64,000 bases of DNA, from assembly GCA_943736015.1 (NCBI GenBank), contig OX031063.1:37712672-37776671 (forward strand). Direction: 5' to 3'. Shown piece by piece: positions 32,336 through 43,437 of this stretch. Every line of letters starts with the position of its first letter. The first letter of the stretch is position 1. The stretch comes from Tridacna crocea (lineage: Eukaryota > Mollusca > Bivalvia > Cardiida > Cardiidae). The notes under the pieces are model-generated. The model ran no database searches and was not told where the DNA came from. It saw only the letters and a list, made by a program, of their open reading frames with translations. The position numbers were made by a program, and so were the translations under genes.

Positions 32336-33836
32336 AGACACGGTATTTTTTCTTAAAACGAATTGGCAGCTGAAGTGTGAAGTTGGCTGACGGTTGACAG
32401 TTGACAATTCCCTATTATAGGACATTAAATTCGAATTGGCAGCCAGCTGACAATTGACAGTTGAGAATTGGGTTGAAAGACGATATTTTTACAAAAAACG
32501 AATTGGCAGCTAAAGTGTGAAGTTGGCTGACAGTTGACAGTTGACAATTTGCTTTTTTAACACATTAAATTCGAAGTGGCAGCCAGCTGACGGTTGACAG
32601 TTGACAATTCGATTCAAAAACGGTGGTTTTGCTAAGAAGGAATTGGCAGCCGAAGTGTGAAGTTGGGTGACAGTTGACAGTTGACAATTCGCTGTTACAG
32701 CATATTCAATTCGAATTGGCAGCCAGCTGACAGTTGACAATTCGGTTCAAAGACGATATTTTTACTAAAATTGAATTCACAGCTGAAGTGTGAAGTTGGA
32801 TGACGGTTGACAGTTGACAATTCGCTTTTTTAACACATTAAATTCGAATTGGCAGCCAGCAGACGGTTGACAGTTGGCAATTCGATTCAAAGACGGTGGT
32901 TTTGCAAAACACGAATTGGCAGCTGAAGTGTGAAGTTGGCTGACAGTTGACAGTTGACAATTCGCTTTTTTAACACATTAAATTTGAATTGGCAGCCAGC
33001 TGACAGTTGACAGTTGACAATTCGGTTGAAAGACGATATTTTTACTAAAAACGAATTGGCAGCTAAAGTGTGAAGTTGGCTGACGATTGACAGTTGAAAA
33101 TTCGCTTTTTTAACATATTAAATTCGAATTGGCAGCCAGTTCACGGTTGACAGTTGACAATTCGATTCAAAGACGGAAGTTTTGCTAAAATTGGCAACTG
33201 AAGTGTGAAGTTGGCTGACAATCGACAATTCGCTTTTTTAACACATTAAATTCGAATTGGCAGCCAGCTGACGGTTGACAGTTGACAATTCGATTCAAAG
33301 ACCGTGGTTGTGCTAAAAAGGAATTGGCAGCTGAATTGTTAAGTTAGCTGACAGTTGACAGTTGATGATTCACTTTTACAGCATATTGAATTCGAATTGG
33401 CAGCCAGCTGACAATTGACAATTCGGTTCAGACGCAGTATATTTACTTAAAACGAATTGGTAGCTGAAATGTGAAGTTGGCTGACAGTTGACAGTTGACA
33501 ATTCGCTTTTTAACATTAAATTCGAATTGGCAGCCAGCTGACGGTTGACAGTTGACAATTCGATTCAAAGACGGTGGTTTTGCTAAGAACGACTTGGCAG
33601 CTGAAGTGTGAAGTTGGCTGACAGTTGACAGTTGACGATTCGCTTTTACAGCATATTGAATTCGAATTGGCAGCCAGCTGACAATTGACAATTCGGTTCA
33701 GACGCAGTATTTTTACTTAAAACGAATTGGCAGCTGAAGTGTGAAGTTGGCTGACAGTTGACAGTTGACAATTCGCTTTTTAACACGTTAAATTCGAATT
33801 GGCAGCCAGCTGACGGTTGACAGTTGACAATTCGAT
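32336..33836. repeat. 1.5-kb internal duplication, copy 1
   Basis: From cacggtattttttctt to aaattcgaattggcagccag the sequence matches 34518-36018 at an offset of 2182 bp, essentially identical by eye. Confidence 0.85.
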
Positions 33837-34517
33837 TTAAAGACAGTGGTTTTGCTAAAAACGAATTGGCAACTGAAGTGTGAAGTTGGCTGACAGTTGA
33901 CAGTTGACAATTTGCTTTTTTAACACATTAAAAACAAATTGGCAGCCAGCTGACGGTTGACAGTTGACAATTCGATTGAAAGACGGTGGTTTTGCTAAAA
34001 ACGACTTGGCAACTGAAGTGTGAAGTTGGCTGACAGTTGACAGTTGACGATTCGCTTTTACAGCATATATGATTCGAAATGGCAGCCAGCTGACAGTTGA
34101 CAATTCGGTTCAAAGACGATATCTTTACTAAAATTAAATTCGCAGCTGAAGTGTGAAGTTGGCTGACGGTTGACAGTTGACAATTCGCTTTTTTAACACA
34201 TTAAATTCGAATTGGCAGCCAGCTGACGGTTCACAGTTGACAATTCGATCCAAAGACAGTGGTTTTGTTAAAAACAAATTGGCAGCTGAAGTGTGAAGTT
34301 GGCTGACAGTTGACAGTTGACGATTCGGTGTTACAGGTAATTAAATTCGAATTGGTAGCCAGCTGACAGCTGCCAGTTTGGTTCAGGCACGGTATTTTTT
34401 CTTAAAACGAATTGGCAGCTGAAGTGTGAAGTTGGCTGACAGTTGACAGTTGACGATTCGGTGTTACAGGTAATTAAATTCGAATTGGTAGCCAGCTGAC
34501 AGCTGCCAGTTTGGTTC

Positions 34518-36018
34518 AGGCACGGTATTTTTTCTTAAAACGAATTGGCAGCTGAAGTGTGAAGTTGGCTGACGGTTGACAGTTGACAATTCCCTATTAT
34601 AGGACATTAAATTCGAATTGGCAGCCAGCTGACAATTGACAGTTGAGAATTGGGTTGAAAGACGATATTTTTACAAAAAACGAATTGGCAGCTAAAGTGT
34701 GAAGTTGGCTGACAGTTGACAGTTGACAATTTGCTTTTTTAACACATTAAATTCGAAGTGGCAGCCAGCTGACGGTTGACAGTTGACAATTCGATTCAAA
34801 AACGGTGGTTTTGCTAAGAAGGAATTGGCAGCCGAAGTGTGAAGTTGGGTGACAGTTGACAGTTGACAATTCGCTGTTACAGCATATTCAATTCGAATTG
34901 GCAGCCAGCTGACAGTTGACAATTCGGTTCAAAGACGATATTTTTACTAAAATTGAATTCACAGCTGAAGTGTGAAGTTGGATGACGGTTGACAGTTGAC
35001 AATTCGCTTTTTTAACACATTAAATTCGAATTGGCAGCCAGCAGACGGTTGACAGTTGGCAATTCGATTCAAAGACGGTGGTTTTGCAAAACACGAATTG
35101 GCAGCTGAAGTGTGAAGTTGGCTGACAGTTGACAGTTGACAATTCGCTTTTTTAACACATTAAATTTGAATTGGCAGCCAGCTGACAGTTGACAGTTGAC
35201 AATTCGGTTGAAAGACGATATTTTTACTAAAAACGAATTGGCAGCTAAAGTGTGAAGTTGGCTGACGATTGACAGTTGAAAATTCGCTTTTTTAACATAT
35301 TAAATTCGAATTGGCAGCCAGTTCACGGTTGACAGTTGACAATTCGATTCAAAGACGGAAGTTTTGCTAAAATTGGCAACTGAAGTGTGAAGTTGGCTGA
35401 CAATCGACAATTCGCTTTTTTAACACATTAAATTCGAATTGGCAGCCAGCTGACGGTTGACAGTTGACAATTCGATTCAAAGACCGTGGTTGTGCTAAAA
35501 AGGAATTGGCAGCTGAATTGTTAAGTTAGCTGACAGTTGACAGTTGATGATTCACTTTTACAGCATATTGAATTCGAATTGGCAGCCAGCTGACAATTGA
35601 CAATTCGGTTCAGACGCAGTATATTTACTTAAAACGAATTGGTAGCTGAAATGTGAAGTTGGCTGACAGTTGACAGTTGACAATTCGCTTTTTAACATTA
35701 AATTCGAATTGGCAGCCAGCTGACGGTTGACAGTTGACAATTCGATTCAAAGACGGTGGTTTTGCTAAGAACGACTTGGCAGCTGAAGTGTGAAGTTGGC
35801 TGACAGTTGACAGTTGACGATTCGCTTTTACAGCATATTGAATTCGAATTGGCAGCCAGCTGACAATTGACAATTCGGTTCAGACGCAGTATTTTTACTT
35901 AAAACGAATTGGCAGCTGAAGTGTGAAGTTGGCTGACAGTTGACAGTTGACAATTCGCTTTTTAACACGTTAAATTCGAATTGGCAGCCAGCTGACGGTT
36001 GACAGTTGACAATTCGAT
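34518..36018. repeat. 1.5-kb internal duplication, copy 2
   Basis: Second copy; divergence resumes after ttcgattcaaagacggtggt where copy 1 reads ttcgatttaaagacagtggt. Confidence 0.85.
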
Positions 36019-36557
36019 TCAAAGACGGTGGTTTTACTAAAAACCAATTGACAGCTAAAGTGTTAAGTTGGCTTCCAGTTGACAGTTGACAATTCATTTT
36101 TTTAACACATTAAAAACAAATTGGCAGCCAGCTGACGGTTGACAATTCGATTCAAAGACGGTGGTTTTACTAAAAACGGATTGGCAGCTGAAGTGTGAAG
36201 TTGGCTGACAGTTGACAGTTGATGATTCGCTTTTACAGCATATTAAATTCAAATTCGCAGCCAGCTGACAGTTGACGGTTGACATTTCGCTTCAGACACA
36301 GTATTTTTACTAAAAACGAATTGGCAGCTGAAGTGTGAAGTTGGCTGACAGTTGACAGTTGACAATTCGCTATTTTAACACATTAAATTCGAATTGGCAA
36401 CTAGCTGAAAGTTGACAGTTTGCTTTAAGCATTTAAAAAATTGAACTGGCAGCTGGATGAAAAATTGAATAGGCAGCCACATGTGAAGTTAGCTGACAGT
36501 TGCCAGTTGACAATTGAATTGTTAACTGTCAACTGTCAACTGGCAGCTAACTTCACG

Positions 36558-37250
36558 AACATCTTTTTTTGTAGGTATTGTCAATTTATATCACACTGTG
36601 CGATGTGTTTTTATCCATAAAACTTATATAAGTTTTCTCTAAGGATACCAATTGAGACAGATTGTTTAGATATGTCTTCCTATAGTGGTGACCTAACTTA
36701 ATTAGATTATGTTTATCCATTTACATGTTACTTAAATAAAATTGTTCTTTGTGGTCATTTTATTGCAGAATCTTGTGTTTGTGTACACATATATAATTGA
36801 CTGGACATGGCTTATCTATCTTTATGGTTGAAGGGATTTTCATTCATGAACATATATGTAAAGCAATTAAATTACAAAATGAGTGTGAAGTTTTTCAGCT
36901 TTGTATAAAGGTGTATTTTGTGACCTATTCTTTTACTTTTAAACATTGTTTTCCTTTGCCTGATTTTATTGTTCCTCTACTTATCATTCTTTATTTGAAG
37001 TGATCAAAGATCTATTGATGCATTTTTATGAAATCTTGTACATGTATGCACAAGTGAATTGAAACAACTTGAACACATACCGTTTTTTTTGAAGTTTGAC
37101 GAAGATCATTTCTTCAGAAATTTGTCTTCTGTTACATGTGACTCTAAGCCCGTTGATACTCCTAATATATTGCAAAAAGTAACAGACAAATAAAGAACTT
37201 GCGCCGATCACTATTATGCACCCAGGAAAGTACTTTAATTTCCAGAAAAG
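36558..37250. other. Unassigned AT-rich DNA
   Basis: No exon or repeat family recognised. ORFs here are short and show no domain. Confidence 0.3.
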
Positions 37251-37255
37251 GTTTA

Positions 37256-37520
37256 TTTGGCTTGCAACACGCGAAAATGGGCATTAAGACATTTGCGTAA
37301 GGTGTCGTCTCGAATCAACGTTCGCAGTCTGCGCAGGCTAATCCGATACGGCATTTTTACGACGACATTAGATTTTGTGCTACAATAGACTTGCGCACAA
37401 CAGAACATTACATAAAAGGGGAGAGTGCCGTTTCGGATTAGCCTGCGCGGGCTGCGCAAGCTAATGCGAAACGACACTTTACGTAAATGTCCGCTTTTTT
37501 GCGGGCTGCAATCCATATGG
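37256..37520. mobile_element. D-type MITE
   Basis: tggcttgcaacacgcgaaaatgggc at left, ttttttgcgggctgcaatccatat at right; both internal CTGCGCAGGCTAATCCG hairpin halves present. Confidence 0.7.
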
Positions 37521-37529
37521 CAGTCTGCG

Positions 37530-37637
37530 ATGACTATTTAAAACGGTATTTAGACTATTTAAAACGGTATTTAAACTATTCATAACGGTATTTAGACTAT
37601 TTAAAACGGCATTTAGACTATTTAAAACGGTATTTAG
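37530..37637. repeat. 21-bp minisatellite, about five units
   Basis: actatttaaaacggtatttag repeated with small changes. On the minus strand the unit translates as LNTVLNS within an 85-codon ORF (37479-37736), but no other evidence supports coding. Confidence 0.85.
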
Positions 37638-37739
37638 AAAAAGCACCACCAACAACGAAGTATCTATAATATAAAAGAAGAGAAAGAAGTTGCACAGATA
37701 CTCAGATACTGAAACTAATTCGACTTTCCTTGACACTGT

Positions 37740-38980
37740 TGAAGATACGGTGAGGTTTCCGTTAACAGTACGTTTAGAATTTTAGTTTCATTCTATCTGG
37801 CTGTTTGTTTACATTAATATTGTCTTTTTTTCTTTTGGCTGTGGGAGCAAAAACAAGCAATGCCTTTATACTGTATACATACATAAGCGGTTTTTTTTTG
37901 TATTGCGGTATTGAATGGAAGTATTAACCTGTGAATAGATGTCAATAATCGTGCTTTAGATATGTAACCGAAGATTAACATTCACTTGCACTTCAATGAA
38001 TTCAATTGTTTAAAGGGCCTAAGATCACTTTTGTGCCAATGACCTCGACAGACTAGCTATATGTCGCCTTGCCTAGTCACAAGTTACATGATTCTACAAT
38101 AATAATCAAATAAACACCATGCCGACAATCCCATTCTATTCAAACGTTGGTTGTCATATGCAATTTAGGTGGCTTTTCAAATGGGTCAATGAGGGCTTCA
38201 TAAATCTACAAATAGTACCCCAACCCTGGTCAGCAAGCTGGGGTCGAAACTTCTTCCCATTATTGCATAAAACGTGCCTTTTCGGGCCGTTATAAGCATG
38301 TATTAACGGGTAAAAATCGGGCGGATAACGGGAGAAAACGTGTATTAATCAGTAAATTCACGCGCCGTTAACGCCCGGGTTTGTACTATCAATATCCTCG
38401 ATTCGGGCATACCTTGTAAACAACGTTTGTCCTTGTCAGATTTTCCCTAGACTCCGACCATCAAACTGTAGGAATTCGTACCATATTCGATCCTTTTCAT
38501 GGCATGTCTTTGATGATATTAGTACACCACAAACAAACCTTTGCACAGAATCTCAGTCTAATCGAGATCTGAACAAAAATTCACCCGTGAAATGTACTCT
38601 AAACCAGCTACATCCCACCCACTTTTTAACGTGATCGGTCCGCCTCGCTTGATGTATATCGAACCCTCTGTCGCCTTCAGTTACAGAAATTTATATCCAC
38701 GCATTCATCCTAGTTGTAATCGTCCAAATGTGTGCAAGTTTACTCCACATAAGTCCAGTGTGTATTAAAAATCAATAAAAGTGTATTTACAGCGAGAGAA
38801 TCAAAACTGGCATACAGGACTAACGGCCCTTTCCTAATCGTAACAAAAACTTCTTCGCCGACTTCCGGTTTTGACCCATTTGCGTACAGTACATTTGAAA
38901 TTTGCTTATTTGCATTTCTATGGAAATATTTTTGCTATCTGTGCAAATTATTGCTAGAATACCTTTAATTTATGCAATAA
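37740..38980. other. Unassigned DNA between minisatellite and hairpin
   Basis: 38270-38400 has a GC-richer repeat-like patch (gggccgttataagc, cgttaacgcccggg) related to the hairpin at 38984. No exon seen. Confidence 0.3.
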
Positions 38981-38983
38981 TAG

Positions 38984-39122
38984 CGTTAATTCACGTTTTT
39001 TTTCGGTCGTTAACATTCGCAGAGGCCCTCAAAATACTTAAACACCCTCGTGCTTCGCACTCGGGCGTTAAAGCATTTTTCGGGCCTCTGCGAATGTTAA
39101 CGACCTCAAAAACGTGAATTAA
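38984..39122. mobile_element. Hairpin element (GTTAACATTCGCAGAGGCCC)
   Basis: gttaattcacgtttttttt-cggtcgttaacattcgcagaggccc faces gggcctctgcgaatgttaacg-acctcaaaaacgtgaattaac across a ~50-bp loop. Confidence 0.7.
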
Positions 39123-39261
39123 CCCTATATTATTCAATCTCCTGCATGCCTAAAGACCAGTCTTCTTCAGACAATCCATAATTATGTGATGACTTGCTTG
39201 GTACAACGTATCACGGAAATGCACTAAACCCCCTTCTACCAGAACATGACTAAAGGAACAT

Positions 39262-39434
39262 CTAAACACATTTCTTCTGTTCTACAATCTGTATATTCTG
39301 TTTGTAATACTGCCAGCTCTGTGTAAGTCCAAGTATGATGAAACTTCCTATCAAGGAGGAAATCAACACGATACTTATCCCGAATAGTATATAGTTGATT
39401 GTTGTCCAAGGTTGTCTGTTAACGATCAGTTTTG
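39262..39434 (-). CDS. CUB gene exon 6: transmembrane helix and stop
   Basis: 173 bp; acceptor ttcattttcag; TAG at 39264-39262. Encodes KLIVNRQPWTTINYILFGIS, the rest of the helix, and tail TQSWQYYKQNIQIVEQKKCV. Confidence 0.85.
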
Positions 39435-42400
39435 CTGAAAATGAATATGTACAAATTATCTGACATATAACTTAGAATTCTTATTTCTAAGTTTTTTATT
39501 TTTTTTTTTTGTTTTTCGTATGGAAAAATATCTCCTCACCGGACATTGTGGATCAAAGATCAGAATTCACTTTCAGGGCGGTCTAATCTAGATCTATACA
39601 CTCTGTCCGGAAAAGGTCCATGAGTCAGTTTAACAGCCTAAGGGTTAGAATAGAGACGGGTACTTAAAGAAAACAATAAAAATGACGCAGGGCCTACATT
39701 TAAATCTTTACCACACGAGAAAATTTTAGACTGGTCCAAATTGAAAGCAGACGACAAAATAAAGGTGACTAAAAAATAGAAATTTGTTCTGGGAAGGGAA
39801 GAAAACACTGTGGGAAAAGGAGAAAATGGTGTTTACCAGCATTTTCTCCTTTTCCTATAGTGTTTTCAAACGGCTTCTTTCTTAGGGGCGTCAAAAGTAG
39901 GGACTGTGTGGTAATGGGTTAATTCTTTTCTGTCGTCTCTGGTTTCATGGTTGCTTATGAAAGTTCTTTGCAAGTATTGCAATTCTGGGGAACAAACTTG
40001 ACAACTGTCTATATCAATGGCTCTGATAAGAAAATGATTTGTTGGTCTTCCGGCTTGGAAAAAAATCTTGGCTCAGAACAACGCCAGAAGCAGGAAAGCC
40101 TGTCGTTATCTGTACTTATGTGTTCTTCTATCCTTGAAAATCGGAAATAAAAGATTACATCATTAACCCTTTACCCCATAATGCATTTCTATGGTAACTC
40201 TAATTGACCCAAAATAACAGCATGGATGAAGCCGTCTCTTTCGTGTATATGACACTTTTTAATAGCATAGAAAACATTGTGACAAAAGGTGAAATTGCTC
40301 GTCACGAGCAATTTCACGTTTTGCCACAATGTTTTCCAAAGGCTCCTGAAAGAAATGCGTAGAAATGAGTATCTATGGAGTAAAGGGTTAAATGCTTACC
40401 TGGTCCTGGAGTTGCTTCGAGCCGATCGTTTTCAAGCTGGAAGACCAACACGGCATTTTTCATTGCCTCTGATTATGAGGCTTTGTAACTATGTGTATGG
40501 TTTCCTACATTTAGTGAAGTTCCAAAACGGCGAAAAATGTGTCAAACGTACCCGCAGGCATTTCCATGTTCAGTTTGATTTTTCAAACGTTTTGTGAATA
40601 GCTTTTCAGGGGATCTAAATATTTTCTCAAAACCTGTAACACGAATAGTGTTGTATGAAAATTTTCATTCAGTATTCGAGCCGTTCACTGGCCAAGAGAG
40701 GCTATAATGCATCTCCTCATGCATCATGCCAACCAAGTCATCTCATAAATTTTGTGAACCGTCATGCAAAACGAAACCATCTGGAAGATATGGAAAGTGT
40801 CAACCCTGGTCAGACTGCGCGGATTGCGCAGGCTGACTATAAGGTCGACACTTTTTGGTTTTTATGATATTTTTTTTGTATGAAAATCGGTCATTCTACC
40901 TTATTATACAATCATTTGTTTTGAAATATTAACTTAAATTGCACTATCGTTGACCGCATTTTCACCTAATTGATGTATGGAATTTCCAGATTGTGTCCGT
41001 TTTCGCGTGGCGAGTCACAATAGTGACTTGTGAATACAAAAATTCCGGCTGATACCCGAGAAAGAATGGTATACATGTATTAACATTCAGAAAATTAACC
41101 AAAGGCAAAACCTTTCGGCCCGGGTCAGCCTGCGCCGAATGCGCAGCCTGACCTGGGTATATATTTTTGCAAGTATTTTAAACCTCCCTTTTCTCAGAGC
41201 ATGTCATATTCAAAAAGGACCTACGTTTCTTGGCAGCCCAAAAGGCCAAAATAAATCCAGAATAGTCGTTGTTGTCGAAGTCTGTGCTAAATTTGATAAA
41301 TGCAGAAGGTCCAGTGGATACAATTGCTTTTTTCGGAAACTTTGAACCACACCACGATGTTAGAGGAGAATGAAAAAATCTGGTGCCTGGAATTAAAATC
41401 ACACTAAAGTCACTATTTGCTATTAGGGATTTTGGCTGGCCAAAATTGAAAGCTTTTGCAGAAGTCAAATTTAAATATGCTTCAAATACTGGGACTTATC
41501 CTGAAGAAGAAATATATTATGGGAAAAGAAGACGGGTTGGTTTCCAGCATTTGCTCCTGTACCTAAAACAGTTTCCTTGTCTTTACTTTTAAGCTTGGAA
41601 AAGCATATATAGAAACATTTGGCGTAGTCTGCGCATGCCATATTTTCCGAAGATTCAATCTGTCTGCTTTTGAACCATCACCCATCCCCCTATACCTGGG
41701 AAAAGTAGGGCGCACAGAAACTATAAACGACGCCTGTAGGGACTATCTTAATATATGACCGGTGCATACAGGTTACATGCAAGCTGATTACGGCTGAATA
41801 AGTCGCATCAGATAGCATTTTTCTTTATGAGTAAACGTTTCTTTTTTTTTGAAATTCAAAGAAACGGTTGTCGGTTTTGAAAAGTAGTCCGGTTGTGTAC
41901 CCAGAATGCCTAAATTAAATGGATGCCATCTAGTAAAGAGAATGATCGTTTGATGGGCGGTTTTTTTTTTTTTGCCGAATCGAAAATCCTGACTTTCAAA
42001 AATAATATTTGTTGCATATATATTTTTTACCAAAAAAAAAAAATTAGATTGGCTTTAATTGAGCTGTTAAGTAGATAACATTTTGTGAAAAAAAAATCTT
42101 GTCACCAGCATTTTCTTCTTTTTTTCCAAACTTAAAAGCTTAAAAAAACTATCGACTGGGTTCTGAGGTAGAATGGTACCTTAAAGTGCAGAAAATTTAC
42201 AAAAATAGCAAAAAGTTTCGACCCATGTCAGCCTGCGCGAATTGCGCAGGCTGACATGGGTTGGTGCTTTTTGCAGATGACTTAAAGCCCACTTTGCACA
42301 GAATATGGTTCAAATATTTCATCAACTTTTTGTCACCTGACAAATCCGAGCTGCTCCTCTATTTTAAAAACCCGGTAGTGCAGTTGGTAGGTTGCTGGAC

Positions 42401-43397
42401 TTTAAACTGGGGTCTTTATTCACCAACCATCCTTAAGAACTGGTTTGGCTTATTCTTTAGAATTTTCTAACTTTAAAAGTAACAAAAATTCTGATTCGCT
42501 ACAACCAATGGTTTAGAACTTGTGTTATTTTCTTTATCTATAATTAGACAAAAATATTCTTAAGAATGGTTGTTGAATACAGACCCAGGAGGGTCCCCGC
42601 TTCCTATCTCAAACTCGATCAATTTCTCTCCGAGGGTTAATGATAGTCATTGCTACAAGATCCATTCGCTGATCGCTGTTTGTTTCGATTATGGTAATGT
42701 GGGAAAGCAACCAGCGGCTTTGAAAGAATGTTGTGCCAAGATGTGATAATAAATACTTCATGAAAGCATGGATAAGTGCACTGGCCGCTGCGATTATACT
42801 GAAATAATGTTAAACAATGCATTGAAGACTATGCCACTTAATGATTTGATAGATAAATTCCCCTTTTAAAACAAAAACAAAACTGGTTTACAAGCAAGAC
42901 GTAAAATAATGTCTCAAGGAAGTATGAGTTTCAAGGGTGCACGTACCATCAACGACCATCACAGAATCTCTCAGACAGCCTGTCGACGGTTCTAGGGAGG
43001 AATTAAGCACTTGTATCTGTATCACTACGTCATCGAAATCCGGAGCTGCCCGGATTATCCAAGAACAAGAAAGTCGACTGCAAGAAGAAAGGCCTTTCTC
43101 TGTGAAAAAGGAGCTCAATGCATTTGCAAAAGTATCGATCAAGATCAGCCTGCGCAGTCTGCGAAATGAAATAAATTTAGATCTTTCACCGAAATAAACA
43201 AATATCCTCTATTCAAATAATTGATTGATTCATTCATTCATTCATTCAGCAGCTACTTTCATGTGCAACAAGAAACTTGAAAACTTATATCAAAGTTAGC
43301 CGTATACAAAAAATGCTAACGTTTTTCAGACACATATTTCATAAAGATCAGTAAATATGTCTCTTTGTTATGAGTGATCTAAAATCTTTAGAGAGAC

Positions 43398-43437
<40 letters not shown>

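Larger units (their letters stand above)
27656..36557. mobile_element. Foldback-like element: inverted arms of tandem repeats
   Basis: An 8902-bp block begins and ends with a perfect 30-bp inverted repeat (27656-27685 and 36528-36557, cgtgaagttagctgccag... / ...ctggcagctaacttcacg). Inside, a ~140-bp unit made of two related halves (gtcaactgtcaaccgtcagc-tggctgccaattcgaa and gtcagccaacttcacacttc-agctgccaattcg) is repeated head to tail. Units run in one direction from 27.7 to about 31.48 kb and in the other from about 31.5 to 36.5 kb. Long inverted arms built of tandem repeats are the hallmark of foldback elements; assignment is inference and no transposase or clear target duplication is present. 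ORFs of 60-130 residues in it are repeats of the same peptide (NRQPTSHFSCQFVF). Confidence 0.75.
31490..36557 (-). repeat. Right arm of the foldback-like element
   Basis: About 5.05 kb in the opposite orientation. It is longer than the left arm because it contains an extra near-identical 1.5-kb block (32336-33836 repeated at 34518-36018). Confidence 0.8.

Noticed and set aside
27662-36500. Dozens of 60-130 residue ORFs in the satellite
   Set aside because: All are the same repeat translated; starts and stops fall at unit-specific mutations and orientation follows the arms.
27662-36500. CRISPR-like array
   Set aside because: Units are contiguous tandem repeats with no unique spacers, in a eukaryotic context.
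42637-42805. ORF between CUB gene exons 3 and 4 as an extra exon
   Set aside because: Its phase does not join exon 3 from its best acceptor, it has no donor, and exon 4 (41225-41386) completes the CUB fold.
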